A DNA stretch of 64,000 bases from Glycine soja (taxonomy: Eukaryota > Streptophyta > Magnoliopsida > Fabales > Fabaceae), in contig NC_041008.1 of assembly GCF_004193775.1 (NCBI RefSeq), positions 8,634,731 through 8,698,730 of the forward strand, given 5' to 3'. Below, one piece after another: positions 50,843-63,208 of the stretch (position 1 is its first letter; each line of letters starts with the position of its first letter). The notes under the pieces are model-generated. The model saw only the letters and a list, made by a program, of their open reading frames with translations. It did no database searches and was not told the origin of the DNA. Position numbers and translations under genes: made by a program.

Positions 50843-53065
50843 TATATTTTCTTCATGTTAATTTTGGAAACATTAATGTAGCGTACAACGGAATTTAGGC
50901 TTATAAAAAAATCTCTCGAGTGACATTTCCATTTTGTGACAATTTAACATTATTAAAAAATATACTTGTGCCTTAATTTGCGTGTAATTAAACTCTGTCA
51001 TGTAAAAATATGTTGAAAAATTGACATTAAAGTTTCTATATATTATTATTATTACAAATAATTCAAGGTTGAGATTTTTTTAGAACAGGTTGAGATGTTC
51101 AATAATAGTTAGTTTACTTAAAAGATTAGCCAATATATTTATTTCATCCTTTTAATTTTAAAATAAATAAAAACCATTTAAGTTTTTATTTATTTCAATA
51201 ATTTCCATAAAAAATTTATAAATACACAATTGAAGTTTTCAAATTTCAATTTTATTTTTTTATTTTTTTATAGTTCCCCTCTCTAAAAGTATAAAATAAT
51301 AGTTGGATTGCTGATAAAATTAAATTTTAGTTATTAAATTAATCGTGTATGATATTTTCAAGTTTCAAGACCGTTAATGATTAGATGTATGCTTCATAAT
51401 TAATTAACTTGTTAATACCGAATATTCAATTCATCACATCATAAAACAAGTATTTTTTTTATCCCCAATCTATGTGTAATTTTTATATCGTAGCTAGACA
51501 ATATATAAAACAAACAGATCACTATATTAGGATCCTGCATTGTTTTATTTTGTATTTGCTACTTGATATACCATTAACTACTATAAATTAAAATATCTTA
51601 ATTATTTTGATTGTCGACTCTAATAAACTGAATCATGGAGCACTTTCATGTATAATTTGCTTCCCTAAACCTGACGCCACACCTGCTGACCAAGTCCATC
51701 ATCGATCATCATCAGCCAATGAGTCATCTAACCCCTAATCAACAAATCGATCGCAACTAGCACTTTTGGGGTGAAGACTACAAACTAACTAGAAAGGTGC
51801 TCACAAACATTTTTATGTAACCAAATGTCATCAGCAAAAATTAGAATTTATAAATAAATAAATTATTAAACAATAAGAAATGCTGAAACATACTTTCTAC
51901 TATCAATTGAAATATATAAAGTTATGTAAGTTTCACTTTGTATTTAACGAATCTATTGTAATTAGAAATCTCAATTATGTTATTATCATAATTTTGGATT
52001 CATGTAATTTATAAGAATATAAAGATTTAGGATATGATGTCCTTAATTATGTTGAAGTGTAATTGTTTTTCTCTGTAAATAAATATTCATAAATTTTGAC
52101 AAAGCCTTATTTTTATTGCATATTTGATATTAATTAAGAGGACATAAATAAATATTAGTATGCAACTTCTTCGAATAACAAGATCATGTAAAATTTAAAC
52201 ATGAAAACATTTACTTTTAGTTCAATTAAGGGAGCTTTAGTTAAATAAGAACCGTCCCCGCATAAAATGTAAAAGGTAAGTTTATTATTTTATTTTTTTT
52301 AATGTTTTTACGCTTCAGAAAGACAAAATAGCAGCAAAGAAAAGAAACAGATAAGGTAAGGTTTGATTTTTCTCAAAATAAATATATTTTTTTTAACGTA
52401 AAAGAACCTTGAATAGAGAAAGAATATAAACTTGGTGTACTCTCAATCTAATTATGAAGTTGTGTGGGGAAGACACAACCACCTATATATACACTAAATA
52501 AATACTAGTAGTAAGCAATATATCATGTCTCATGTACTGAACAAAAGGAACCAGACAAATACCAGATATTAGAGAATATATATATCAGTAGTCATTTATT
52601 CAATAAATGTATGTGAACACACAAACACGAACATAATTTATTATTTATTTTTATATATCTATATTATATTATTCATTTTATTTTCTTTTATTTTTTTATA
52701 AAAGATATTATGAGAATATATTGTAAAAATAAGATTATTCAATTCAACATGTAACGTAATCTTCTAAAATATATAGCCATATACGGCCTCTGAATAATCG
52801 ATCTAGTAGTATGGGCACACCAACTAATTGCTCAAACATAAGAAAACAAAATGCACAAGAATATCTTATCTGCAAAACCAAGGCCACCATGGACCATGGT
52901 CGCAAAAATTAAAAGCAAAAGGTAGCATCCTTGCTTAGTTTAGAAAATCAGTTAAGACATGATCGATGCACTCGTAAATTATTCCAAAAAAAAAATCTAG
53001 ATGTTGTCAATCAATTAAGATCTGATTTACCCGCAAGCATTAATTATCTGTATTTTGATTAAGAT

Positions 53066-53400
53066 AACGCTTAAATGTGTTTTTATTTATTATAAATATA
53101 ATTTATTTTTTTATTCCTTTCAGCAATTTTGATCTTCGTAATTTTTTTAATTATAGTCTTTATCAATATTATTTATTAATGACATGTTATGCATTTAAAA
53201 TGTCATGTTAACAAATATTTTAAAGTGATGACTCATATGTAACGTGAAATCATTAAGTATACATTGTATTATGATTTCATTGTTAAACAATGATAAAATT
53301 TATTTTAAAACTTGTTGATTAACATCAAAATAAATATTTTTTTTAAAGATCAAAACCAAATAAACTTAAATTTACAAAGTACTAAAATACATTTTACCTT
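53066..53400. mobile_element. Diverged fold-back (possible MITE)
   Basis: The left part CGCTTAAATGTGTTTTTATT is loosely mirrored by the right part, whose reverse complement is AGGTAAAATGTATTTTAGTA. Inner segments also pair (CAATTTTGATCTTCG against GGTTTTGATCTTTAAA). The pattern resembles a common family of legume fold-back elements that begin and end with GGTTAAATATGTTTTTGGTC-type sequence. The ends are too worn to find a target duplication. Confidence 0.4.
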
Positions 53401-55322
53401 TTATTTTTATAATAATTAAACTAATAAAATTAAAATGTTATAATACTAATATATTTATTGTTGAATCTTGAATATACCAATCTAAGTGAAGAATATTTAT
53501 GACAGATTTAGGAATCTGAAATGATCCTTTGCAAGTCAAGCTCTAGTTAGATTTTTCAGGCTTGATAGACTTACTTATGTGGTTCCTTGTTGAGTCTTTG
53601 TGTGTGTGTGTTTCTTTTTTTATCGATGCATGAGAGGTGTTCTACTGAGATAATTAAATTTCGTGTTTGTTGTTAATAGATTGTGTTCATGAGAAAGGTT
53701 CTTGTTGAGACATATGAGGGGTGTTAGGTTATGGTGATGATCAAATAGTTGATAATTAGGATTGGTAACATGGAGCTAATATGTTTGCTTTCTTAATTTC
53801 CATGTGTCTAAGCAGGCTTAATGGAACCCGAAACATTTATTATGAGTCTGGGGATAAAGTGAGGTGAGTAATATAGTACCTGGACCCATGCATGTGCCTA
53901 CACATTTTTGCATGTAATTTTCAGGTACCAGCTTAAACTTCTTTGGTAGATAAATACTCTATAATTTATCGTGAGTAATTTTGCAAGTTCTTACTAATCC
54001 AAATCCAATTATCTTTTCTAATTAAAATAGTTCTCAACACATTTGAATTCTTCAATGAAAGTTATTTGTAACATTTTATTGATAATAATATAAGAAAATG
54101 TACCATGAAGGAGGATATTGCATTTTTTTTTCACAGCAAAACAATGATTACCTTAACAAGCAGGGCCGGGGCTAGACACAAGAAGATATACATACCATGA
54201 AAGACGATATTGCATGTATGAACTACATATTAATTAGTTGCATAATTACAAATATTTGATCTACGTACGTTGAGGTAAAAGCTACAGGAACCAATTTCTA
54301 CGTTTTTCGTGTGTCTAGTTTGGCTTTCACAATGCATGCTGACAAATTTCCAAGTCTGATATATGAATTTGTCATAAATGTTAGTATAATTTGCTTCAAG
54401 AGAATGCACTGTTAATTTATTTAATGAAAAATAACTATAAACTTACTTTAATAAAGTTCCTTCAAACAACTACTAGTGCTTCCTTTGCGTGGAAGACGTA
54501 ACGATTTGCATTACAGACTGTTCAAGAATATATAGCGCAGTATATATTTGTTCCTTAAATATGCTATCATGATTATTATTTTTTCCAACAGATCATATAA
54601 GTCAATTATTGCCGAAGTAGGACGAATAGATAAATAATGAAGAATATAAGCATTTTCCTATATCAGATTTCCTTTTGAAACCATTAAAATTATAGAGTCA
54701 TCTATAATTTTACCAAAAAAATATATTAACCTTACACATCATGGCTAAGCATATAATTTTCATATGCAAAATAAGTTAGCTCCATTACGACAATTTCTTG
54801 TAGAAAAAAAAAATCAAGATTTGCATATATAATGCCTACAAAAAAAAAAAAGATTCACACATATAACCAGCATTAACATTAACAAAAAAAATTAACAATT
54901 ATACTTTGATCTAAAGTAGAGGGTATAGTTAAGTGATAAAAAAATTTAATGACATAAAAGAAGCAATCGATGCCAATTTTGATGGAATAATTATTTATTA
55001 TCTTTGACCTAAAGCAATGTAGTAAAATGATAAAAAAAAAAGTTAAGGGATAAAATTAGGGGAGTAAACTGCAACTTATCCTAATTTTATACAAATATAG
55101 TTTTTCAGTCAAATTTTCCTTGAATCTTTTAATTATAGTCCTTCTATATATATATAAAAAAACTAGGCAGCGGCTAGTGATCAATAGCTTGGTAAGAAAG
55201 AGAAAATGAGAAACAGAGAATAAAAAGATAGAGGGTAAAGATGAAAAAAGTATATATATAAAAAAAAAAGACAGCGGGTACATACAACACAAAATGGTGA
55301 CACATGAGGATGGCTAAATGGG

Positions 55323-56478
55323 ATTTTTTTTTTACCAAATGTGGTATATTTTTTACCCATTTTTTCATTTGAGGGTAAATTTTAAATTATTGCCAAAAAT
55401 GAGATGAGTCGTTAAGTTAAAAGTCCTAACATATGTTATAATTTATTATTATTTTTAATTGAAATTATAAAAATTTTACTTCAATTTAATTTTTTTTACA
55501 ACTTCAAAATCATATTTTTTTTATTTTACTTGTAAGTTTAATTCTTTTTTTAATAAATATTGAACGACTTTAAAGTTGTAGCTAGTTTTTTTTTTTCGGT
55601 TTTTCATTTACTTGTATTTTATTTTCTTTTGATTTCATTTTTTTTAAAAATGGCAAATAATTTTATTTATTTAATTATTAAATAAATATATTTAATTTGT
55701 TATATTTTTTAAAATATCTTTTATATTTTTTGAATATTATTTTATTTAATATATTTTTTTATATTTAATATTTAGATAATTTTTTAAAAATGTTATTGAA
55801 TTTGATTTTTTTAAATGAAATAAAAGACTAAAATAATGTTATTTAATATATTTTTTTGAATATTTTTTATTTATTTTAAATACTTAAATTTTAAAATATA
55901 TATTAAATAATATTATGTTAGTTTTTTTTATTTAAAAAATAAATCAAATTCAATAACATTATTAAAAAATTATCTAAATTTTAAATAAAAAATATTATAA
56001 AAATATAACATATTTTTAAAACCATATAAAAAGTAGATACAAGATATTAAATAAAACTATTAATAAATAAAATTAAAAATATTTGTTTAATGATTAAATA
56101 AATAAAATTATTTACAATTTTTAAAAAAATTGAAAACAAAAGAAAATAAAATACAAGTAAATAAAAAAATTGAAAAAAACAAGTTAGGACTTTACGACTT
56201 TAATTAAAGTCGTAAAATATATAAAAAAAGAAATAAATTTTAAACTTATAACTTTAAAGTCATAAAATATAAAAAAATATAACTTTAAAGTCATAAATTA
56301 AAAAAATTAAATTAAATTCATAAAAATTTTATGACTTCAATTAAAAATAATAATAAATCGTAATCGATGTTATGATTTCTAACTTAAAATTGACGACTTA
56401 TCTAAATTTTTGATAATAATTTGAAATTACTCCAAATGAAAAATGTCTAAAAAATATATCCCAATTTGGTAAAGAAGC
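55323..56478. mobile_element. Long fold-back Mutator-like element (non-autonomous)
   Basis: Almost the whole 1,156 bp is an inverted repeat centred near 55.9 kb. The left arm starts ATTTTTTTTTTACCAAATGT. The reverse complement of the right end starts GCTTCTTTACCAAATTGG. Matching inner landmarks are CATTTTTTCATTTGAGG with CATTTTTCATTTGGAG, and ACTTGTATTTTATTTTCTTT in both arms. The element is bracketed by CTAAATGGG (55314-55322) and CTAAATGAG (56479-56487), a 9-base near-duplication as made by MULEs. There is no transposase. Within the right arm the word ACTTTAAAGTC(A) recurs, adding small palindromes. A transcript through it would form a long hairpin. Confidence 0.7.
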
Positions 56479-56839
56479 CTAAATGAGTTTTATAACAATA
56501 TATATTATGATAATACTAAAATTTATTTTACTTTTTTTTATCTTTTCGTCAAATTATAGTATCTTTAATATTAAAAAGATGAGAAGTGTTAGTAAATATA
56601 TTCTTTAACATATTTTTTAAATATATATTTTATAGTTTGTTAAAATTTATTAAAAATGATAAAATTAGGGTTAAATGAAAAGTGAGACACGACCAAAAAT
56701 TTGTAATTCTCAATTAATTTCAACGGATGATAAATAATATATTCAAAATAATAGTGTATTGTTAATATTTCTCAATGAAGATCGATTAGTTGTATGTTTT
56801 ATAATTCTTTTGTCGATGGAAAATCTTTATTTTTTTTAG

Positions 56840-57040
56840 TGCAATTTTTTTTCTTAATCTTTTTTAATTACGTGCAACCTTTCTTTACATTTATACGCAC
56901 CTTCGTTCCTATATTTATTCTTTAAGTTTACCATGCGAATTTTTTCTTGACTAAAATGTCATGCGTCTAAATCTAATATATTGACTAAAATGACATTAAG
57001 AATTTTTCTCAGCGATTGACAATCATATAGCAGTATAGCA
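56840..57040. repeat. Direct repeat copy A (hAT-free copy)
   Basis: The sequence TTTTTCTTAATC, then ACGTGCAACCTTTC, CTTTAAGTTTACCATGCG, ATGCGTCTAAATCTAATAT and TTGACTAAAATGACATT runs uninterrupted. The same order of words occurs at 58370-59860, where the hAT element splits it at ATGCAAC. Confidence 0.75.
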
Positions 57041-58392
57041 CATAGGAAATGAGTGTGGAATTTCTTTTGTGATATTTTTTTATATACAAATATAGTTTTT
57101 TTAGTCAATTTTTCCATGAATATTTTGATTATAATCCTTTTCTTTCTAAGAAAATTAGTGATAGTACTATAACCTATCCTTACTTTTCATCTTTTCGTCA
57201 AATTTTGGTACCTTTCATATTAAAGAGAGTGATCAGTTGCAGGTTTTAAAATCCCTTTTGTTGATTAATTAAAAAAATTGTTTTGTCGATTGGAAATCTT
57301 GACTTTGTTTTTTAAAGGATAAACTAGAGGGAGCAGTGAACCATGCATGGAAAAAGTAGCATGAGAAGAAGCACACTCATTATTTGATTTCATATGGAAA
57401 CAAAATTGACTGTCCAATATACAACCATTGTGATGGTACATAAGATATATAACTGCATACACCAAACTTGTATTCGCTGGGAAATGAGTCCACAATGTTA
57501 GGTATGTGATTCAAGGTCATGTTTCTACCTCAAGAACAAGTCAAATCACTGCACTCCACCTTTTCTAATCAGCACATGAATGAACATGATAATGAGCCAA
57601 AGAAAGAAATTAATAAGGGATGCATATATTGATAATATTTGAAGTAAGGATAAAGAAGCCAAAATACTTCTCAAACCTCCACGATGAAAGTACTCTAATT
57701 ATATATATTTATAACGTGATCAATAAAAGGTGAAAAGAAAAAGGAATCCAAAGCCAAAAATGGGCCTTATATATTCCATTTGAAAAGTGGAACTGACAAA
57801 TAGCACTTTCAATGCTGGCAATGGCATGTGATACGCAAATGAGGATGCGTAGAAGTGGGGATCGCACCGGCTTTCCCCTCTTTTTTTTTTTTCGGTTTTC
57901 GGTTGCTTTTTATTCCTACTGATTCAATTGGTAGGGACAAGTTTATTTGTTGCTTTCATATAACAATGTCCAACAATTTTCTCACGCTTCATTATCACTG
58001 GCTTTTAACTTTTAAGATTTAATTACATATTTTATCACCTAATTCTCATTATTTTATGAAATTTACTACTCAAGTTTGTTTTTTTTTTACGAATTTTACT
58101 ACCTAAACTTTTAATTTTGCATATTTTATAACTATGTTAGTAACAAAACAAACTTAAATGATAAAATTTAAAAAATAATAAAAGTTAAATAATAAAATTT
58201 ATAAAATAATAAAAGTTTAAGTCAATTTATAAGTTATATTGTTAATATTATATTTTGTTTATGATATTTTTTTTTCCATTTTATCACTTTATCATATCAA
58301 TCATTTTATATATTTGATACTTTTTTTTCTCGTTGTTATGAAAAAATATTTAAATTTGTAGTACAAATGAACTTTTTCTTAATTATTTATGA
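57041..58392. other. Repeat-derived intergenic DNA
   Basis: No gene. The part at 57075-57310 repeats, in diverged form, words seen at 55065-55160 and 56510-56830 (ACAAATATAGTTTTT, TTTTCGTCAAATT, TTGTCGATTGGAAATCTT). This indicates old segmental duplication around the fold-back element. Confidence 0.5.
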
Positions 58393-58400
58393 CATGCAAC

Positions 58401-59725
58401 CATGTTTGTCAAAATTACGTTTTAAATCATAGAATCGTACAATTCGAGTAGACTCAAGCGAGTTTGTGTAGACTCGAGCGGGATAACATAGACTCGCGAG
58501 TCTGCACCGAGTTTGCAGGTTTGCGAAAAAATGAAATGACGCTATTTCGTTTGTTTCATTTTTCTTTCTTCCTCCTCCCTTTGTACCTGTGCTATAGTGC
58601 TTATTGTTTGAGGGTTTGTATTTTTCTTTCTTCCTCACTCCATCTCGGCTATTCCGTCACTCCATCACTACAGTGCGACTACAAAAGCGAAGGCAAGGTG
58701 CTCCGTGCTCGTGCGTGGTGGTCGTGGCGACAATGCAAAGTGGAAGTGCGAGTGGTCAAGACGTTGAGTGTGTGTTTCTTCTGCAAGACTGCGATCGTGT
58801 GAGTGCATGGTGGCCGCAGCGATGGTGAAGTTCGTGGTCGCGATGACGTTGAAGGGAGTTAGACAGAGTCACTAACTGTTATTCTCTTTTGTGTTATGTT
58901 TTCCCTTTTCATCCTTTGCAACATGTTTTCTTCTTTTCCTATTCTCTGTTTGAAGTTCTATTTCATTGTTAAATTTTTAGGTTCTTGTTAAATTTGTAGT
59001 CTGACTCTTTTGCTTACCTTGACGTGGCCAATCTGATGACACTCGACCTCATTGTTCTTCTCTTTGCGTTTATGTTTATGTTGTTTCCTTGTTTGGAGAA
59101 ATGCAACATCATTTCAAGTCTTGTGTGTTTTCAAATCTTGCTTCAATTGTCAAATCCAAATGTGTGCAATTGTGTTTATTTGTTTGTGTTTTTTCTGATT
59201 TTCCGAATGGATAATCATGTTCATGTCCATTAATGGTTTACCAAGTATTGCATTTTTGTTAAACAACAATAAGTATTATTGTGGATAAGTATTACTTAGA
59301 GTCTCAGACTAATAATAGAATACGAGTATATGTACAAACATTCACTTCCCTCTCCCTCTGCATTCATCTCCTGAGTGTGTATTATTCTGCATTCAACTGC
59401 AGAATTACAAATAGCCATTGTAGTAAGGTATGATCCAACTCCAACAAGTATAACCATTCTTAAGCGATAGATATAAGGTCAGTTAGAATATCTAAGACAC
59501 ATCTCATAATATGATGATTATTAAGAGTATCTTAGATGAATTATTGTTAAAGTTTATTATTTTGATTTATTTTAGGATTAAAATATTTAGTTATGATTTT
59601 ATATATAGGAATATTAATATATTTTTTTTAAATTGAGTAAACTCTTATGAGTTTACAATTCAATTTTATGAATTGAGTTTACGAAACTTAAGTGAGTTTA
59701 CATAAAAGCGATTCTCACAACCTTG
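58401..59725. mobile_element. Non-autonomous hAT transposon, 1,325 bp
   Basis: A perfect 8-base target duplication CATGCAAC lies at 58393-58400 and 59726-59733. The ends are imperfect inverted repeats: CATGTTTGTCAAAAT at the left, and CAAGGTTGTGAGAAT as the reverse complement of the right. Subterminal DNA is full of short words of the type ACTCGAGCGAG, GACTCGCGAGTC, GTAAACTC and GAGTTTAC in both orientations, as in hAT elements, where transposase binds such repeats. The interior includes a GC-rich block (58640-58860) with short open frames but no BED zinc finger or hATC dimerisation domain. It is therefore an internally deleted or gene-capturing non-autonomous copy. The diverged direct repeat at 56840-57040 shows the target without an insertion. 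Confidence 0.85.
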
Positions 59726-59733
59726 CATGCAAC

Positions 59734-60739
59734 CTTTCCATATGTCTCTACGTACCTTCCTTCCTATTATTTATTCTTTAAGTTTGTCATGCGAGTTTTT
59801 TTTTAACTAAAATATCCTGCGTCTAAATCTAATATCTTGACTAAAATGACATTCTTTAAGTTTTTTTTTGGAAGGCACATTCTTTAAGTTTTTTTTCCTT
59901 CTTCTCAATAGTTGACAGTCAAATAGCTAATTGGATGGAACGAAGGTGCATGGAATATATTTTGTGACGATCAAATTAGTTGAATATAAGTCTATTAGAT
60001 TCCGTCATATAATTAAATGTTGTTTGAAGTCCATAATTACTTTTAGAAAGAAGCAAGTGGATTTTAGATTGTGTCCAAAAAATCAAATTGGGAGAGTCAA
60101 ACATGCTTTGATAGTCTAATTAATATATAGATATGAATCAATAATTTCATTGAGTTTCTTTGACTCAGTCGTACTTACTCAATCTATAAAGCTAGAAAAC
60201 AAAATTAAACACAAATCATTTTAAAGTTTGATTAGAAAACCTAATTTGAGGACTGAGGAGATGAAATTGGGAGTTTCGTTTCGGGTTAGATTACCATATG
60301 GAAAAATCTGAGACCATGAGAGGTTGGGAAACTATGAAATTTGGAAGGTGCAGGAAGTAAAAGCCTAATTGTTATTTATGCATTCCAATGCATTAAACAC
60401 GACGGCACCAACCCACCGAAAAATCGTATTCCTCATGATGTATCCTAAAGCCCATATGTCTGATCACTCTTATGGACTGGTAATTGAAGTCGTAAATTTA
60501 TTGAGAGGGTATATGCCCGTATGAGAAGGAAAATATTGAAGTTAAATACTATTTTTTGAGTGCATGGTAAGAAGAAGAAAGAGATTGAGAGGAAAAAATA
60601 AAAAAGAGAGGGAAATTGGGAAAGTGATATATATAATTAATGATGTAATGGAGAATGAAGAGAAAGATAAATTATATAATAGAAATGGGATGAAAAAGAA
60701 AACGAATGATAATTAATTATAGAATTTAATGTCCATGAT
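59734..60739. other. Intergenic DNA between two hAT-like elements
   Basis: The first 130 bases continue the direct repeat shared with 56890-57030. A word CATTCTTTAAGTTTTTTTT is tandemly doubled at 59850-59895. A 62-codon frame at 59931-60119 has no recognisable domain. Confidence 0.5.
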
Positions 60740-61293
60740 CAAAGTTATTATTGTTAACTTTTATGGGTTTTCAAGTCTATTTATTTTCTATGAGTTGATT
60801 TGTGTCAAATTCTCTTTTTAGTAAATTTTGATAAGGTGCAAACTCAATAAACTCTCAAGTTTATCACCAAGTCAATAAGTTGGCAAGTTAAAAACAAGAT
60901 TAGATCAAAACACGTTATTTTGAATTGCTTTTTGTGTTTAGGGTTAAATATACCTCCATTTGATGTGTTATTCATGAATCGAAGAACCCTAACCTGTAAC
61001 AACAAGTAAGCTTTGTTCCCCAACAACATTAAAGCTTCAATGAGAATATTCTACTACTACTATCACCTTCACAAGATTATTATCTAGTAGTGATACATTA
61101 TTAAATCTGATTATTTAAGTATTGTAAAATTCATGATTTACTATTTTATTGTATTATTGAAATGTTTATTTGATATATTATTTATAGATATTTTATTATT
61201 ATTTTATTATAAAGTGAATTTTTACAAATCTATAAAAGTTGAATTTATGAAACTTTTACAAGTTTATATAAATTCTCGAGTTTGATAACCTTG
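60740..61293. mobile_element. Second, older hAT-like element
   Basis: The left end CAAAGTTATTATTG and the reverse complement of the right end, CAAGGTTATCAAACTCGAG, resemble the ends of the 58.4-kb hAT element. The flanks TCCATGAT (60732-60739) and ATCATGAT (61294-61301) agree at six of eight positions, as a worn target duplication would. Subterminal GTTTAT/CTCGAGTTT words are also shared. It is 554 bp and has no coding capacity. Confidence 0.5.
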
Positions 61294-61301
61294 ATCATGA
61301 T

Positions 61302-63208
61302 GTAAGATAATTTAATACTATCATTCAATTACAAATAAAACTTTTAAGGTAATTATTATAAAAGTTAATAAATTTAATATAAATATGATAATTTATAATT
61401 AAATAATAGTATAAAACTTTTTCACACGCATAATTTTTTTTCTCGTGTATAAAGATGGTTTTAGTACATACTTTGGTGTATACATAATACACTATGGGGG
61501 GAAAGAGAGAACTTAAATCGGCTGCATCCAAGTTCTATGCATTTTTACAGTCATAATCCAAGAGCATTTTTACACTTATATTTCATTAATTTTGCATGGT
61601 TTGGAAAATAAAATAAAGGGACAAGATTCAGCTTTACTTTTCTAGTTGCAGGGAATCCACGTTAAGAAATATAAGAAAAAATATTATATATATATATATA
61701 TATTTATAATAAATGATGTAATAGGGAAGACAAAAATTTAAAAGAAATGTAACGGTAGTTTGTTTTAGTGTTTTACAACAATTCCACTTTCCAAGGCACC
61801 TGCAACATGAACTGGGCTCTCACTTGTATGCTGTTTATTAACAGAACGGAGCGTAAATTCAAATACAGTCTAAGAGCATTTGAATTGAAGGTTGCTCTTC
61901 AAAAACCACAGTATTGGTGTAACTTGAATAGTAACTATATAGCTAGAAATCGTTGAAAAAGTGTATTAAATGCTGCAAAGAGCTGTTGATGCTCTCGTGT
62001 TTTAAAATAGAGAAGAATAATGAAATATCAAAGTGTTGAATGAATAACTTATATATGATTTCATTTAAGAAACTATTTACAATTATTAGGTTTGAGTAAA
62101 CGTTAACTGAGTCATTTAAAGTAAGAAGAATAACGTAATACTATAGAAAACGTGAAAAATTATATAAAATAGTATTTAACAACTTTTTTTATGAAAGTAT
62201 TTAACGACGTGTTAGAGTTATTACTTACTTGACTAAGATGGCGTGAGATAAGATTAAAAATTAGAACGTATGAAATTTAAAATATAAGGTTGTACATGAA
62301 AAAAAGAAATTTAATAAGACAACTAGCTAATTAATACATATAAAATATTTTTATATTATGATACAAATAATTTTTTTTTCTTAATCCTACGATCCATGAG
62401 AAAAAAAATTAATTCAGAATTCGATAAAAAATAAATAAAAATTAATTTATAATTATTTTTTATTAAAAATTAAACTCAGATGCTACTCGAATGAGACAAT
62501 ATCACTTTTTACTATAAAGTAGAAGATTTTTGCAATTAACCTCCCAATTACCAAAGTAGAATAAATAAATAGTAACCCACAAGAAATGATAATTCCTGTG
62601 ACTCATTTTTTTAAAGTAAGAAATAATATTACATATCCCTAGAAAGAAGTCCTGGTCCTGGTGCTACTTTGATGGTTGATTTATTCCTTTATTTTTCCCC
62701 CTCTTTCACAAAACTAAGTGGGGTACTTTCTGCAATATTATTTTGAAAAAAAAATCACTAAGTCTACCGTTCCTTAATCGTGTGATATACATAATATTTT
62801 TCCCAAGAGAGCAAGACTACTTTTATTCAACTACATGTGCTTCAATCTTGTTCATTCTTTCTTTTGATTTCAGCTTAAAACCCTTATAGATAAACCCTAA
62901 GTAGTTAAAAAGCTAAAGCAAACTAAAGCTATCCTTGTCTCTATCTTCATTCCTTGCTTTGTCTTTGGTCTTTCACTTTCAATATTCATCAAATGACCTA
63001 GCATTCATCTTTACCCAACTTTCCTCTCATTTCAGGCTCCAAAATCCATGCCACCCCACATGTTTCACTTTGATTTGCAGGGTCCCCCTCATTTTCTTTA
63101 ACCATATTTACAAAACAAAAGTTTGTGTTATGTGGATATTCCTTTTGGTGCAGCCATGCACATTCATGATCCAGACACCGAGAAATATATATAAATCTTT
63201 TCTGTGGG
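61302..63208. other. AT-rich intergenic DNA
   Basis: No gene recognised. A short (TA)n lies near 61684-61702. The last few hundred bases are the 3' UTR side of the minus-strand gene at 63209. Plus-strand frames there are antisense shadows. Confidence 0.5.

Larger units (their letters stand above)
47150..55313. other. Long gene-poor AT-rich region
   Basis: No gene recognised over 8 kb. It contains (TA)n and (GA)n tracts, a perfect 33-base tandem duplication at 50462-50527 and a diverged fold-back at about 53066-53400. The short frames lack splice signals or domains. Confidence 0.55.

Noticed and set aside
54160..54185. GCAGGGCCGGGGCTAGAC, similar to the CAGGGCCGGCCC end of some hAT transposons
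   Set aside because: A single end with no partner end and no target duplication was found.
60395..60490. Minus-strand reading SDIWALGYIMRNTIFRWVGA, reminiscent of the DIWSLG motif of protein kinases
   Set aside because: Only about six residues fit, neighbouring kinase motifs (APE, DFG) are missing, and stops follow. Chance similarity is more likely.
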